This document shows positions 46,406 to 55,510 of a DNA stretch of 64,000 nt, piece after piece. Every line of letters starts with the position of its first letter. Positions within the stretch are counted from its first letter, which is position 1. This DNA is from Acidobacteriota bacterium. Its GTDB lineage: Bacteria; Acidobacteriota; Blastocatellia; Pyrinomonadales; Pyrinomonadaceae. The notes beneath the pieces were generated by a model. It was not told where the DNA came from. It searched no databases and worked only from the letters and a program-made list of their open reading frames with translations. A program made the position numbers and the translations under genes. Where the stretch lies: assembly GCA_019242475.1 (NCBI GenBank), contig JAFAVK010000066.1, positions 1 to 64,000 of the forward strand, given 5' to 3'.

Positions 46406-46561
46406 TTAGAGGCAGATGCTCTTAATAACATCGGTGACAGGTACGCCGGCCGCCTCCGCCGCCCCTTTCACCGAACGGCATGGCTGATTGAAGTTGATTA
46501 CTTCGGCCTGAATCCTATTTGTTATCAAGTATTCTTTTAACTTTTCACCGTAGGTGCTCAT
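46406..46561 (-). pseudogene. YbaK/EbsC-type aminoacyl-tRNA deacylase fragment
   Basis: From ATG 46561 the frame gives 51 residues that match the N-terminus of YbaK-type editing domains: LKEYLITNRIQAEVINFNQP, then SVKGAAEAAGVPVTDVIKSI. The frame ends at a TAA where the family normally continues for another 100 residues; a neighbouring frame continues briefly (NGQITDIRR) before another stop. It looks like a decayed or truncated gene. The frame is open upstream to 46720, but that part has no YbaK similarity. The segment has the same low GC as the 576-aa gene 140 bp downstream. Confidence 0.5.
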
Positions 46562-46803
46562 AAGATCACTTGTCCGTGTAACTACAAGTCTCCTTTGCTC
46601 GGGAGTTCTACCGGCCATGGCCTCCAGGAGAAATAAAGCCCCCAAGGGGTTTCTTATAGTTAAGATGAAGTGATGCAGTGAAAATTGACGAGGGTAAGGC
46701 TCCCGCCAATCAATAGCCAACCTTGAGCAGCGAGACGGTATACCTGTTCAATAAGGAAGTCAAGGATTTCCACCCTGACGAGAGGATGCCCCCGAGCGGG
46801 CAG

Positions 46804-48345
46804 TTACCGCCAATTATTGGTTAACGCGACACGGCGGACGACGCGCGGGCCGGCGCGCCAGTCTTCGTTGAGGTCGAGGCGGTAGGTCTCGATCCGCGGG
46901 GAGAGGCAGCGGGCGAGCGCGTGGAAGGAGCGGTGGAAGCGGAGCATGGGGGCGACGAGGTAGAGGAGCGGCGGCTCGTCGGAGAGTTCGGCGTCGCCGA
47001 AGAGGCCGGCGCCGTTGATGTGGCCGGCGCGGCGCTGCGCCTCGACGCGCCGCCAGTAGTCCGCGCCCTGGAGCGCGAGCGCGGCGTCCTCCGAGACCTT
47101 CAGCTCGACGACGACGAGGCGGCCGTCGCGGCGCAGCGCCAGGAGGTCTACGGGTCGCGCGGCGGCGCCGGGCGCGGCGCGGAACTGCGCGTGGATGGGC
47201 GCGAGGCGGAGGCCGGGGTCGAGGCGCGTCACGTCGCGGCGCAGGAGGGCTTCGAGCCACGCCTCGGGCGCGGCGCGGTAGAGCGCGTGGCGGCGCTCGG
47301 GCGCGGCCGCGCGCCTGTGCTCTCGGAGCGCGTCGAGGAGGTTGAAGAAGTCCGCCTCCTTCCCTTCCTCAAACAAGTCTCGATGATTGCCGACGCCGAA
47401 CCAGAGTTGCTCCCTCCCGGCCACGCGCCGTACGCGCGCGAAGGGCAGGCCGTGGAAGCGCAGCGTCTCGCCGTAGCGCGCGCGCACGAAGTCGATCTCG
47501 TCGGGCGCGAGCGCGACGACGCCCGCGGTCAACTCCGAAGGCGCACGCCCCGCGGCGCGTGCAAGTCTCGGGGCCGGCGCGTCGAGTAGTTCTTCGAGCG
47601 TCGGCACGTCAAGAAGCGACGGGCGGCGCTCCCCTTCCGCCAACTCATAAAGGGAGACGCGCTCGCGGAGACCTTCGCGCAGCAGCGGGAGTCGTTCGCT
47701 GACGGCCGCCGCCAGCGCCCGCGGCGCGACGAGCCGGAGCGTACGCGCGCCGCGCCCGCCCTCGCCCAATCTCTCGAACCAGAGCAGCGCGGACGTGAGA
47801 AAGCTCTCGACCGCCTCGGCGCCCGCGGGCACGACCGGCGCCGCGAGCGCGACGTGTTCCGACCCGACGGCCTTCATCCGCAACAGCACGCGCGCCCAGC
47901 GCCCCGGCTCGCCGCGCCGCGCGCCCGGACTCAGCGACGCGTGTTCGAGCCGCGCGCACGCCGCCTCGCAGAACAGCGCGGCCAGACGTTCGCACTCCGC
48001 GCGCCTGGCATCCGCCACCGCCGCGCGCGCCGACGCCACGGGCGCGCGCGGCACCAGCGAGAGAAGCGCGCGCCTTGCCCCCGCCCTGCCGACGGCTTCG
48101 AGGTAGAGCCCCTCCCCTTCCGCGCGCCACGCCGCGACCCGCCAACGGCGCAGGCCCGACTCGCCCCAGTAAGAGAAGACGAGCGAGCCTCCCGCCACGC
48201 GCAGCTCCCACTCGCCGCGCCGCAGCTCGACGGCCGCCGCCGCGTCGCGCCCCTCGCGCAGGAACCAGGCGGCGCGCGCTTCGAGCAGGCGCGCGAGCAG
48301 ACGCGAGGCCGCTTCCACTTTGTCGTGGCTGTCGAGACGGTTCAC
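46804..48345 (-). CDS. PD-(D/E)XK nuclease-like protein of unknown function
   Basis: The 513-residue protein is Arg/Ala-rich and soluble. Near residue 435 it has ARPVDLLALRRDGRLVVVEL followed by KVSED, the D...ExK core of PD-(D/E)XK nucleases, then DYWRRVEAQRRAGHINGAGL, a typical following helix. The first 300 residues form an unrecognised domain (GGSLVFSYWGESGLRRWRVA). DUF-type restriction-like proteins with this shape are known, but the DNA or RNA target is not apparent. GTG 48345 is preferred as start; the frame to 48510 would run beneath the divergent heme-protein gene's promoter. A single gene, next to the AT-richer insert. Confidence 0.7.
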   Translation of the reverse strand: MNRLDSHDKVEAASRLLARLLEARAAWFLREGRDAAAAVELRRGEWELRVAGGSLVFSYWGESGLRRWRVAAWRAEGEGLYLEAVGRAGARRALLSLVPRAPVASARAAVADARRAECERLAALFCEAACARLEHASLSPGARRGEPGRWARVLLRMKAVGSEHVALAAPVVPAGAEAVESFLTSALLWFERLGEGGRGARTLRLVAPRALAAAVSERLPLLREGLRERVSLYELAEGERRPSLLDVPTLEELLDAPAPRLARAAGRAPSELTAGVVALAPDEIDFVRARYGETLRFHGLPFARVRRVAGREQLWFGVGNHRDLFEEGKEADFFNLLDALREHRRAAAPERRHALYRAAPEAWLEALLRRDVTRLDPGLRLAPIHAQFRAAPGAAARPVDLLALRRDGRLVVVELKVSEDAALALQGADYWRRVEAQRRAGHINGAGLFGDAELSDEPPLLYLVAPMLRFHRSFHALARCLSPRIETYRLDLNEDWRAGPRVVRRVALTNNWR

Positions 48346-48514
48346 GGGTGACTTTGTGAAGCGTGGCGGCGCTCTACGGGGTCGCGGGTTCGCGGGTGTC
48401 GGCGGGCGTATGCTAACATCGAACCACTTCGGCCAAACGAAAAATCTGCGGCGGGTAATCTCTAGAGGGGTGGGGGGCGCCGTTAACGCTGTGCGGGCGG
48501 CGCCCGTCATTATT

Positions 48515-49009
48515 ATGGGACGTGTGAAGAAGGTCTTGAAGTGGTCGCTGGTGGTCGTGGCTCTGCTCTTTGTGGGGGCGCAGTTCTACCGGCCCGACCG
48601 GACGAACCCGCCGGTGGACGAGCGCAAGACGATGCGGGCCAACACGCAGATGACGCCCGAGGTCGCGGCCGTCCTCCAACGCTCGTGCAAAGACTGCCAC
48701 TCGTCCGAGACGGCCTGGCCCTGGTACTCGAACGTCTCGCCGGCCTCCTGGTTCTTGAAGAACCACGTGGAGGACGGTCGCCGCCAGCTTTCGTTCTCCG
48801 AGTGGGCGACCTACCCGAAGCGCAAGCGCGAGCGCAAGCTCCACGAGATGTGCGAGCAGGTCGAGTCGGGCGAGATGCCGCTCAAGACCTACCTGCCGCT
48901 CCACCCGAGCGCCAAGCTCTCGGACGAGGACAGGCGACTCATCTGCGACTGGACGAAGCAGGAGGAGGAGCGCCAGCCCGAAACGTTGCCGGCGCAGGGC
49001 GGGGATTAG
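48515..49009 (+). CDS. Heme-binding domain protein (Haem_bd family, CxxCH)
   Basis: The 164-residue protein has an N-terminal TM anchor (VLKWSLVVVALLFVGAQFY) and one exported Haem_bd domain (about residues 40-150). A c-type heme site CKDCHSSET and family marks ETAWPWYSNVSPASW and SGEMPLKTYLPLHPSAKLS are visible. Such small anchored proteins probably carry electrons or sense redox state in the periplasm. ATG 48515 was chosen at the anchor; the longer frame from 48320 lies over the divergent gene. A secreted-protein gene follows after 177 bp. Confidence 0.85.
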   Translation: MGRVKKVLKWSLVVVALLFVGAQFYRPDRTNPPVDERKTMRANTQMTPEVAAVLQRSCKDCHSSETAWPWYSNVSPASWFLKNHVEDGRRQLSFSEWATYPKRKRERKLHEMCEQVESGEMPLKTYLPLHPSAKLSDEDRRLICDWTKQEEERQPETLPAQGGD

Positions 49010-49186
49010 GAACTATCCGCGCCGCCGCGCGTGAAAACGGCGCGGGGATTTCGGGCCAACCCGCCGGCGGCGCGCGGGCATCGGAATCTCTCGCCGCTCC
49101 CCGAAAGTTTTCCGACAACCCCCTGGCATTGGAACGGGCCGCCCGCGCGCGCTCTGACGGCTCCAGCGACCCCGGATGAAAGGTTT

Positions 49187-50176
49187 ATGAGAAGGACTTT
49201 TTACGCCTCGACCTTCGCACTCTTACTCGCCGCGCTCGGCTCGGCCGCAGCGTCCGCGCAGGCGCCGGCCGCCGCTTCGCTCCCGCTGCCGGCCTCGGAC
49301 GCGCTGCTCACGCTCGACGTGCGCACGCTCTTCGCCGAAGTCATCCCGCGCGCGCTCGCCTCGGACGCGGCGCGGCTCGCGCAGTTGAACGCCGACGTGG
49401 CGGAGTTCAAGGCCCGCACCGGCATCGACGCGCGCGACTTCGACACGCTCGCCGTCGGCGCGCGCATCGTCGCGCTGCCTTCGGGCGCGGTCAAGTTCGA
49501 CCGCGTGACGGCGGTCGCGCGCGGCAGGTTCAAGGCGGAGGCGCTCGTCGCGGCCGCGCGCGCCGCCGCGAAGGGCGGGCTCGCGGAGCAGGCGTACGGC
49601 GGCAAAACGGTCTACGTCGCGGCGGTCAACGACCAGCTCAAGCTCTTCGGCCTGGCACGGATGCGCGTGAAGGACTTGGCCTTCGCCGTGCTCGACCAGA
49701 ACACGCTGGCGCTCGGCGAGCCGGAGGACGTGCGCGCGGCCATCGACGCGCAGGCCGGCCGCGGGCGCGCCGACCTGAGCCCGCTCAACTTCCCGAAAGA
49801 CCCGGGCACCTTCCTCGCCTTCGCCGGCAACGTGCCGGCGGGCGCGCTGGCCGGCGTGGAGACGGGGCTCTCGCCGAACGTTGACCGCGCCATCCAGTCC
49901 GTCCGCGGCTTCTACGGGACGGCCGGCTCGACGGCCGCGGGCGCGCAGCTGATGACGACGCTGCGCGCGGGCACGGCCGCCGACGCCAAGCAGCTTTACG
50001 ACGTGGTGGGCGCGCTCCGGCAGGTCGCGCCCGGCTTCATCTCGCTGGCCGGCCCGAAGTGGGGCTTCGCCGGCCCGATGGTCAGCAACATGAAGGTCAC
50101 GACCAAGGGCAACGAAGTCCAACTCCGCCTCGACGTGCCGCAGGCCGACATCGTGACGGTGCTGAAGGCACTGTAA
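49187..50176 (+). CDS. Secreted protein of unknown function
   Basis: The 329-residue product has a clear signal peptide (FALLLAALGSAAASAQA) and a body rich in Ala with alternating strands and helices: DALLTLDVRTLFAEVIPRAL, FKARTGIDARDFDTLAVGAR, FDRVTAVARGRFKAEALVAA, GEPEDVRAAIDAQAGRG. The pattern resembles predicted periplasmic proteins of Acidobacteriota annotated only as hypothetical. ATG 49187 follows GAAAGG; a longer frame from 49031 contains no signal. No catalytic motif is evident. A GACGGGGAGA-type hairpin follows the stop. Confidence 0.7.
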   Translation: MRRTFYASTFALLLAALGSAAASAQAPAAASLPLPASDALLTLDVRTLFAEVIPRALASDAARLAQLNADVAEFKARTGIDARDFDTLAVGARIVALPSGAVKFDRVTAVARGRFKAEALVAAARAAAKGGLAEQAYGGKTVYVAAVNDQLKLFGLARMRVKDLAFAVLDQNTLALGEPEDVRAAIDAQAGRGRADLSPLNFPKDPGTFLAFAGNVPAGALAGVETGLSPNVDRAIQSVRGFYGTAGSTAAGAQLMTTLRAGTAADAKQLYDVVGALRQVAPGFISLAGPKWGFAGPMVSNMKVTTKGNEVQLRLDVPQADIVTVLKAL

Positions 50177-50189
50177 GGGCGAAGGGGAA

Positions 50190-50267
50190 GACGGGGAGAC
50201 AGGGGGACGGGGTGACGGGGAGAAGTTGAATCTTCTCCCCGTCACCCCGTCCCCCTGTCTCCCCGTC
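50190..50267. repeat. Perfect 36-bp hairpin, GACGGGGAGA type
   Basis: Arms 50190-50225 and 50232-50267 are perfectly inverted with a six-base loop (TTGAAT). It separates the convergent secreted-protein and ppiD genes and ends 6 bp before the ppiD stop. It could act as a bidirectional terminator although no T-run follows. Confidence 0.92.
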
Positions 50268-50273
50268 CGCTTC

Positions 50274-52328
50274 TTACTTCGACGTGTCGAGCGGCGGGAT
50301 GTTGACGGGCGGGCGGCGGGGCAGGGCGGCGGGCTCGTCCTGGTCGAGCTGGGCGAGCGTGTCGCGGTAGATTTCGATCTGCCCCTTCTCTTCGAGCCGG
50401 CGGCGCGCCTCGACGAGGAAGTCGTCGAAGAGCTGCCCGCGCCGCTCTTCGAGCGCGCGCTCGGTCAGGTCGGCCTTCTGCTTCTCGAAATCCTCGGGCT
50501 TCGAGTCCCGGCGCTCCTTGACCGCGACGACGACCCACTTGTCGCCGACCTTGACGGGCGTCTTGGTCGCCTCGCCCGTCTTGAGCTGGTAGACGGCGGC
50601 GTCGAGCGCCGGGTCGGCGCCGGCCGAGCCGAGCGGGCGGCCGAGCTTGAACGCCTCCTCGTCCTCCGCCTTGAGGCCGGCCTTCGCGGCGGCCGCCTTC
50701 AGCGCGTCCACGCCGCCCGCCGCGGAGGCGATCTCTTTCGCCGTCTGTTCGAGCTGCTCGCCGGCGCGCGCGGTCTTGAAATCCCCCGCGACCCTGTCCT
50801 TCACCTCGTCGAACTCGGGGATGCGCGGGTCGCGCTTCTCGACGAGCTGCGGGATGGCGAAGCCGCCCTTGACGCCGACGAAGTCGCCGACGGCGCCGGC
50901 CTCTTCGAGCGGCTTGATCTTCTCCTCGAACTGCGGGCTGGAGCCGATCTCGGGCACCTCGTCGCCGGGCTGGATGAAGGGGGTCTCCTTGACCATCTCG
51001 GCCGGCGTCATGTTGGCCTGCGCGGCGAACTCCTGCGCCACCTTCTGCGGGTCGCGCGTCTCCTTCAGGCGGTCGTTCGCCTTGCGCGCGAGGTCTTGCG
51101 CGACGTTGTAGGAGCGGCGGTTGCGCAAGGAGACGAGCAGCTCCGGCTTCGCGTCCTCGAACGTCTTCGGCACGGCCGCACCGCGGCGGAAGATGTAGTA
51201 GGCGTTGCCGGTCTTGAGGGGGTCGCCGACCTGGCCCTCCTTCATGTCGAGCGTGTTCTGCAAGAGGTCGTTGACGTTGCCGACCGTCCCCGGGGCGTTC
51301 GGCTTGCGGGCCGGGTTGCGCTTGACGGGGTTGGGGAGCCAGCCGCCCTCCTTCGCCGTCGCGGGGTCTTCGGAGTTGCCGCGCGCCTGCTCGGCGAAGT
51401 CCTCCTCGGAGGCCGTCAGGTCGTCCTTGCGGATGCGCCCGACGATCTCCGAAGCCTTCTTCAGCACGTCCTGGTCGAGTTCGGGGCGCGCGACCTTGAG
51501 GACGATCTGCTGGACGCGGACGCCGGCCATCTTGTTCTCCGGCTTGAGCGAGTCGTACTCCTTGTGCAGGTCTTCGTCGGGGATGTTCAGCTTCTGCCCG
51601 ACCTTCTCCTGGTTGACGAAGACGTACCGAATCTTCTTCTGCTCTTCGAGGAAGCGGTAGTCGGTCTTGTGCGCGTCGAAGTACTGGCGCAGCTCCTCGT
51701 CGGAAGGGTTGATCTTCTTCGCCACGTCCTCGGCGGTGACGGCGACGTAGGCGAGGTCGAACTGGGTGTTTTCGCGCTGGTACTGGTCGCGGACTTCCGC
51801 CTCGGAGACCTGCGCGCCGGCCGAGACGAAGGACTGGAGCTTCTGCTCGGCGAGCGCGTCGCGGACGCTCTGCTCGAAGAGCGCGACGCTGCCGTAGTTG
51901 CGCACGACGTAGTCCTTGTAGAGCTTCACGTCGAACTGCCCGGTCGAGGGGTCGCTGAACTGGCGGGCGATCTCGTCGCGCACCTCCGCGTCGGAGGCGC
52001 CGAAGCCGAGGCGGCGCGCCTCCTGGAGCGAGATGCGGCTGTTGATGGCCTGGTCGAGGAGGCGGTCGTTGGTCATCCCGATCTGCGCGAGGCTGAACTG
52101 GCCGTTGAACCGCGCCTCGAACTTCTTCTTGAGGAGCGTGAAGTCGGCGACGGTCACCTCGTCGCCGTTGACCTTGGCGAGCACCTCGCGGCTCTTGAAG
52201 GGGTTGGCGATGACCGCGTTCGGGCGGTTGTAGACGCCGGCGATGACCATGCCGAGCACCATCAGGAACGCGAAAAAGCCGATGACGTATTTCCGCGTCC
52301 GCTCCATGCGTGTGAAAAACTTGAGCAT
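50274..52328 (-). CDS. ppiD: PpiD/SurA-type membrane-anchored peptidyl-prolyl isomerase
   Basis: The 684-residue protein has a cytoplasmic N-terminus, one TM helix (YVIGFFAFLMVLGMVIAG, residues 12-30) and a SurA_N-type chaperone domain (AKVNGDEVTVADFTLLKKKF onward). A parvulin-type domain near 255-385 (VRVQQIVLKVARPELDQ, then ARGNSEDPATAKEGGWLP) is followed by a long C-terminal helical region. PpiD assists folding of exported and outer-membrane proteins at the Sec translocon. ATG 52328 has GAGAAGGT eight bases upstream. Lysine/glutamate content is high compared with its neighbours, typical for this family. Confidence 0.9.
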   Translation of the reverse strand: MLKFFTRMERTRKYVIGFFAFLMVLGMVIAGVYNRPNAVIANPFKSREVLAKVNGDEVTVADFTLLKKKFEARFNGQFSLAQIGMTNDRLLDQAINSRISLQEARRLGFGASDAEVRDEIARQFSDPSTGQFDVKLYKDYVVRNYGSVALFEQSVRDALAEQKLQSFVSAGAQVSEAEVRDQYQRENTQFDLAYVAVTAEDVAKKINPSDEELRQYFDAHKTDYRFLEEQKKIRYVFVNQEKVGQKLNIPDEDLHKEYDSLKPENKMAGVRVQQIVLKVARPELDQDVLKKASEIVGRIRKDDLTASEEDFAEQARGNSEDPATAKEGGWLPNPVKRNPARKPNAPGTVGNVNDLLQNTLDMKEGQVGDPLKTGNAYYIFRRGAAVPKTFEDAKPELLVSLRNRRSYNVAQDLARKANDRLKETRDPQKVAQEFAAQANMTPAEMVKETPFIQPGDEVPEIGSSPQFEEKIKPLEEAGAVGDFVGVKGGFAIPQLVEKRDPRIPEFDEVKDRVAGDFKTARAGEQLEQTAKEIASAAGGVDALKAAAAKAGLKAEDEEAFKLGRPLGSAGADPALDAAVYQLKTGEATKTPVKVGDKWVVVAVKERRDSKPEDFEKQKADLTERALEERRGQLFDDFLVEARRRLEEKGQIEIYRDTLAQLDQDEPAALPRRPPVNIPPLDTSK

Positions 52329-52472
52329 TGCTGAATACCTTCTCTGTAAACGAGGGTTTCGGATTCGGACTTCCAAGGGGCGCGGGGCGCGTAGGACGGG
52401 CGCTCGGCGCACCCCGCAAAAGGCGGATTGTATCCGACGCCCCGCGCGCCGCGCAAACGGGGGAACAGTGGG

Positions 52473-52528
52473 CAGTTTTCAGTTTTTAGTTTTCAGTCGG
52501 ACAAGCTCTTACTGAAAACTGAAAACTG
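52473..52528. repeat. Inverted repeat, CAGTTTTCAGTTTT type, copy 1
   Basis: CAGTTTTCAGTTTTTAGTTT with TCAGT (52473-52495) faces ACTGAAAACTGAAAACTG (52511-52528). A single GTAGGCAG-type arm (CTACTGCCTACTGC) follows directly at 52531-52544, so two repeat types are stacked at this junction. Confidence 0.8.
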
Positions 52529-52537
52529 TCCTACTGC

Positions 52538-55510
52538 CTACTGCTTTTCGTAAATCTCCACCTCGATGATGCTGAGCGTGTTCTTCGTGCCGCCCTTGCC
52601 GGCGGCGGACTGCGGGTCGGGCGTGCCGGGTATCTCGATGATGTTGCCGAAGGCGTCGCGGTTGCTGGCGCCGCCGGTCAGCTCGACGCGGAGGCTCTCG
52701 GCCGTCACGGGCGGGAAGGAGAGGGTGACGTAGCCGAGGCTGCGCGGCGTGCTGCCCTCGAAGACGACGCGGTCGCCCGCGAGGACGCGCAGCGGGTAGG
52801 ACTGCGTCCGCCAGCCCGCGAGCTTCAAGACGACCTCGCCGACCCGCGCCGGCCGCCCGAAGTCGAATTTGATCCAGCCGTGCGCGAGATCGCCGTCGCT
52901 CGACCAGTCAGTCGTCTCGTCGTCGTCGAAGCTCCGCGCGGCGCGCGCCTCGTTCGACCCGGCGGTCACGCGCGCTATCGAGACCGGCGTGCGCGAGACT
53001 TTGAAGGACGGCCCGGCGGGCGTCGGGCCGCGGCTGAAGAGCGAGGGAACGCCCGCGTCCGGCAGCTCCAACGAGAGCCCGCCTTCGACCTTCGAGGGCC
53101 GCGCCGCGATTTCGACCGACGCCGGCTTCAGACCGTCCGCGGACGCCGTGAGGACGACCTTGCCCGCCTGCGTCGTCGAGCGCAGGGTGACGCGGTTGAC
53201 GCCGTTCTCGACCGGCAGACTCTTCGAGAGGATGTAGTTGTCCGGCCCCTGCGCGATGCCGCCGCGCCACTCGGCCGGGCCGGAGAGGGTGAAGTTAATC
53301 GTGTTCAGGGCCGTCGGGCAGCGCTGGCCCTCGGCGTCCACGACCTCCACGTCCACGAGCGCGAGGTCGGCGCCGTCGGCGCGCATGCCGCCCGTCTGAA
53401 AGCTCGGCGTCAGGCGCACGGCCGCGGGCGGCCCCGCCGTCCGCTTGTGATCCTCGGCCACCCTCTTCCCCGCGCCGTCGTAGCCCACGGCCGAGAGCGT
53501 GCCGGGCTTCCACTCCACGTCCTTGAAGGTGTAGAGGAAGCGGCTCGACTGCTCGCCGAAGCCGAGCGACTTGCCGTTGAGGAACAACTCGACTTTGTCG
53601 GCGCTTGAGATGACGTAGACCGGCTTCCTCGTCCCCGGCTGATAGTTCCAGTGGCCGACGATGTGCGCGCGCGCCCGCTCCACGTCCACCCAGCCGTCCC
53701 ACATGACCTGGTGCGCGAAGTAGCCGTCTTTGGGCAGGCGCACGGCGTCCACCTCGCCGCTGCGGCGGTAGTTCTCGGCCCCGCGGTGGTGCGTGTTCGA
53801 ATCGCTGAAGACGATGTTGACGCCGCCCGAGCTGACGCGCGCGCCGGTGCCGGGCCGCTCGCGCCAGTAGTCGTACCAGCGCACCACGTCCTCGACGGCG
53901 TGCGAGTCCTGGTTGCGGTTGTAGGCGGCAGCGTCCTGCCCCTCGTGCAAAGGGCCTTCGCCGTCCTTGTGGAAGGGCGGCGAGTATTCGTCCCAGTATT
54001 TCCTGAGCGCCTCGTCGCGCGAATATTCCATCGCCCAGAAGGGGATACGCGCGCTCTTGTTGATGTAGAGCATCTCGCCGCCGTACTCGGCCACGCGGCT
54101 GTCGAGCATCTCGCGCGAGCCGGAGGCGCGGCCGCCGTGCGGGTCGTACTCGTCGCGGACGGCCTTCATCTGGCGCATGTGCTCTTCGCTCACGCCCTTA
54201 TTGCCCGACTCGTAGAAGAGGACGCTCGGGTTGTTGCGGTTGTAGATGATGGCGTCGCGCATCACTTCGAGGCGCTGCTCCCAGCGGCGGCCCTCCACGT
54301 CCTTCTCCGAGTCGCCCGCGGGCATCGACTCCAAGAGGCCGACGCGGTCGCACGACTCCACGTCCTGCTTCCACGGCGTGACGTGCATCCAGCGGACGAG
54401 GTTCGCGCCCGACTCGACCATCAGGCGGTTGCTGTAGTCGCTCACCCACGGCGGCACGGCGTTCCCCAGCGCGGGCCACTCGTTCGTCGTGCGCTGCGCG
54501 TAGCCGTGCATCTGGATGACGCGGTCGTTGAGCTTGACCATCCCGCCGCCGAACTCCGTCTTGCGGAAGCCCGTCCGCGTCTCGACGACATCGACCGGGC
54601 TGCCGTCCACCTTCAAGATGGTCTTGACGTTGTAGAGGTAGCCGTAGCCCCAGCTCCAGAAGTTGAGGCCGCCCAGGCGGGCCGACGCGTTCAGGGTCTT
54701 CGTCTCGCCCGGCGCGAGCGTGTAGGTGCCGCCGTCGATGGTCTTGACGACGCGGCCGTCCATATCTTCGACGACGGCCTGGAAGGTCAGGGTCTGAGCC
54801 TGCGCGCGTTCGTTCTTCACCTGCGACTCGACGTGGACGGTCGCGCCGCGGGCGGGGATGTCGAAGTCCGAGGCGTAGACGTAGACGCCTACGGTGCCGA
54901 GGTTCGTGTAGAGCGGGAGCGTCTGGTGGAGACGGTCGGTGACGTGGAGGAAGACGTTCTTGTTGATGCCGCCGTAGTTGGCGTAGAAGTTCCGGTCGTT
55001 CCACTGGAAGGCCGACCCCGTCGCCTTCTCCTTGTAGTCCCACGCATTATCGATGCGCGCGGCCAGCACGTTCTCCTGCGGCGCGGGGTTGAGCAGGTCG
55101 GTCACGTCGAAGCCGAAGGCGGTGATGCCGTTCTCGTGGCGGCCGACGAGCTTGCCGTTGAGGTAGAACTCGCCGGCCTGGCGGATGCCCTCGAACTCAA
55201 GGAAGACCTTGAGCCCCGCGGAGCCGGCCGGGAGTTTGAAGTGCTTGCGGTACCAGGCGACGCCGGTCGAGAGGTCTTTGATGTCCTTGCGGAAGGCGTC
55301 GTCCTCGTTCCAGGCGTGCGGCGTCGTGACCTCCCGCCAGGCCGAGTCGTCGAAGCCCGGCGCCGCGGCGCCCGCGGGGTCGCCGACGAAGAGCCGCCAG
55401 CCGGCGTTGAAGTTGTACTTGGCCCGCCCGCCCCGCGGCGCGGCCCGGACGGACGCGGCGCAGAGCAGGGCCACACAGCAGATGAGAAGCGGCCACTTGA
55501 ACGACGACAT
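52538..55510 (-). CDS. Exported glycoside hydrolase family 2 protein with C-terminal F5/8-type domain
   Basis: The 990-residue protein has a signal peptide (WPLLICCVALLCAASVRAA), a GH2 sugar-binding domain (WRLFVGDPAGAAAPGFDDSA, FYLNGKLVGRHENGITAFGF), an Ig-like domain, a TIM-barrel and a DUF4982-like domain (KVELFLNGKSLGF). Bacterial Ig-like segments and a discoidin-type C-terminus (ARSFDDDETTDWSSDGDLAH, GRPARVGEVVLKLAG) follow. It should act on beta-galactosides or related glycans outside the cytoplasm. However the acid/base position, normally Glu in GNE, reads ESGNKG near residue 438, so activity may be altered; WAMEYS carries a candidate nucleophile Glu. CCGGAG precedes ATG 55510. Confidence 0.85.
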   Translation of the reverse strand: MSSFKWPLLICCVALLCAASVRAAPRGGRAKYNFNAGWRLFVGDPAGAAAPGFDDSAWREVTTPHAWNEDDAFRKDIKDLSTGVAWYRKHFKLPAGSAGLKVFLEFEGIRQAGEFYLNGKLVGRHENGITAFGFDVTDLLNPAPQENVLAARIDNAWDYKEKATGSAFQWNDRNFYANYGGINKNVFLHVTDRLHQTLPLYTNLGTVGVYVYASDFDIPARGATVHVESQVKNERAQAQTLTFQAVVEDMDGRVVKTIDGGTYTLAPGETKTLNASARLGGLNFWSWGYGYLYNVKTILKVDGSPVDVVETRTGFRKTEFGGGMVKLNDRVIQMHGYAQRTTNEWPALGNAVPPWVSDYSNRLMVESGANLVRWMHVTPWKQDVESCDRVGLLESMPAGDSEKDVEGRRWEQRLEVMRDAIIYNRNNPSVLFYESGNKGVSEEHMRQMKAVRDEYDPHGGRASGSREMLDSRVAEYGGEMLYINKSARIPFWAMEYSRDEALRKYWDEYSPPFHKDGEGPLHEGQDAAAYNRNQDSHAVEDVVRWYDYWRERPGTGARVSSGGVNIVFSDSNTHHRGAENYRRSGEVDAVRLPKDGYFAHQVMWDGWVDVERARAHIVGHWNYQPGTRKPVYVISSADKVELFLNGKSLGFGEQSSRFLYTFKDVEWKPGTLSAVGYDGAGKRVAEDHKRTAGPPAAVRLTPSFQTGGMRADGADLALVDVEVVDAEGQRCPTALNTINFTLSGPAEWRGGIAQGPDNYILSKSLPVENGVNRVTLRSTTQAGKVVLTASADGLKPASVEIAARPSKVEGGLSLELPDAGVPSLFSRGPTPAGPSFKVSRTPVSIARVTAGSNEARAARSFDDDETTDWSSDGDLAHGWIKFDFGRPARVGEVVLKLAGWRTQSYPLRVLAGDRVVFEGSTPRSLGYVTLSFPPVTAESLRVELTGGASNRDAFGNIIEIPGTPDPQSAAGKGGTKNTLSIIEVEIYEKQ

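Noticed and set aside
50226..52334. 702-residue frame antisense to ppiD
   Set aside because: Leu/Val/Arg low-complexity shadow; the minus strand has a coherent PpiD with TM and parvulin-type domain.
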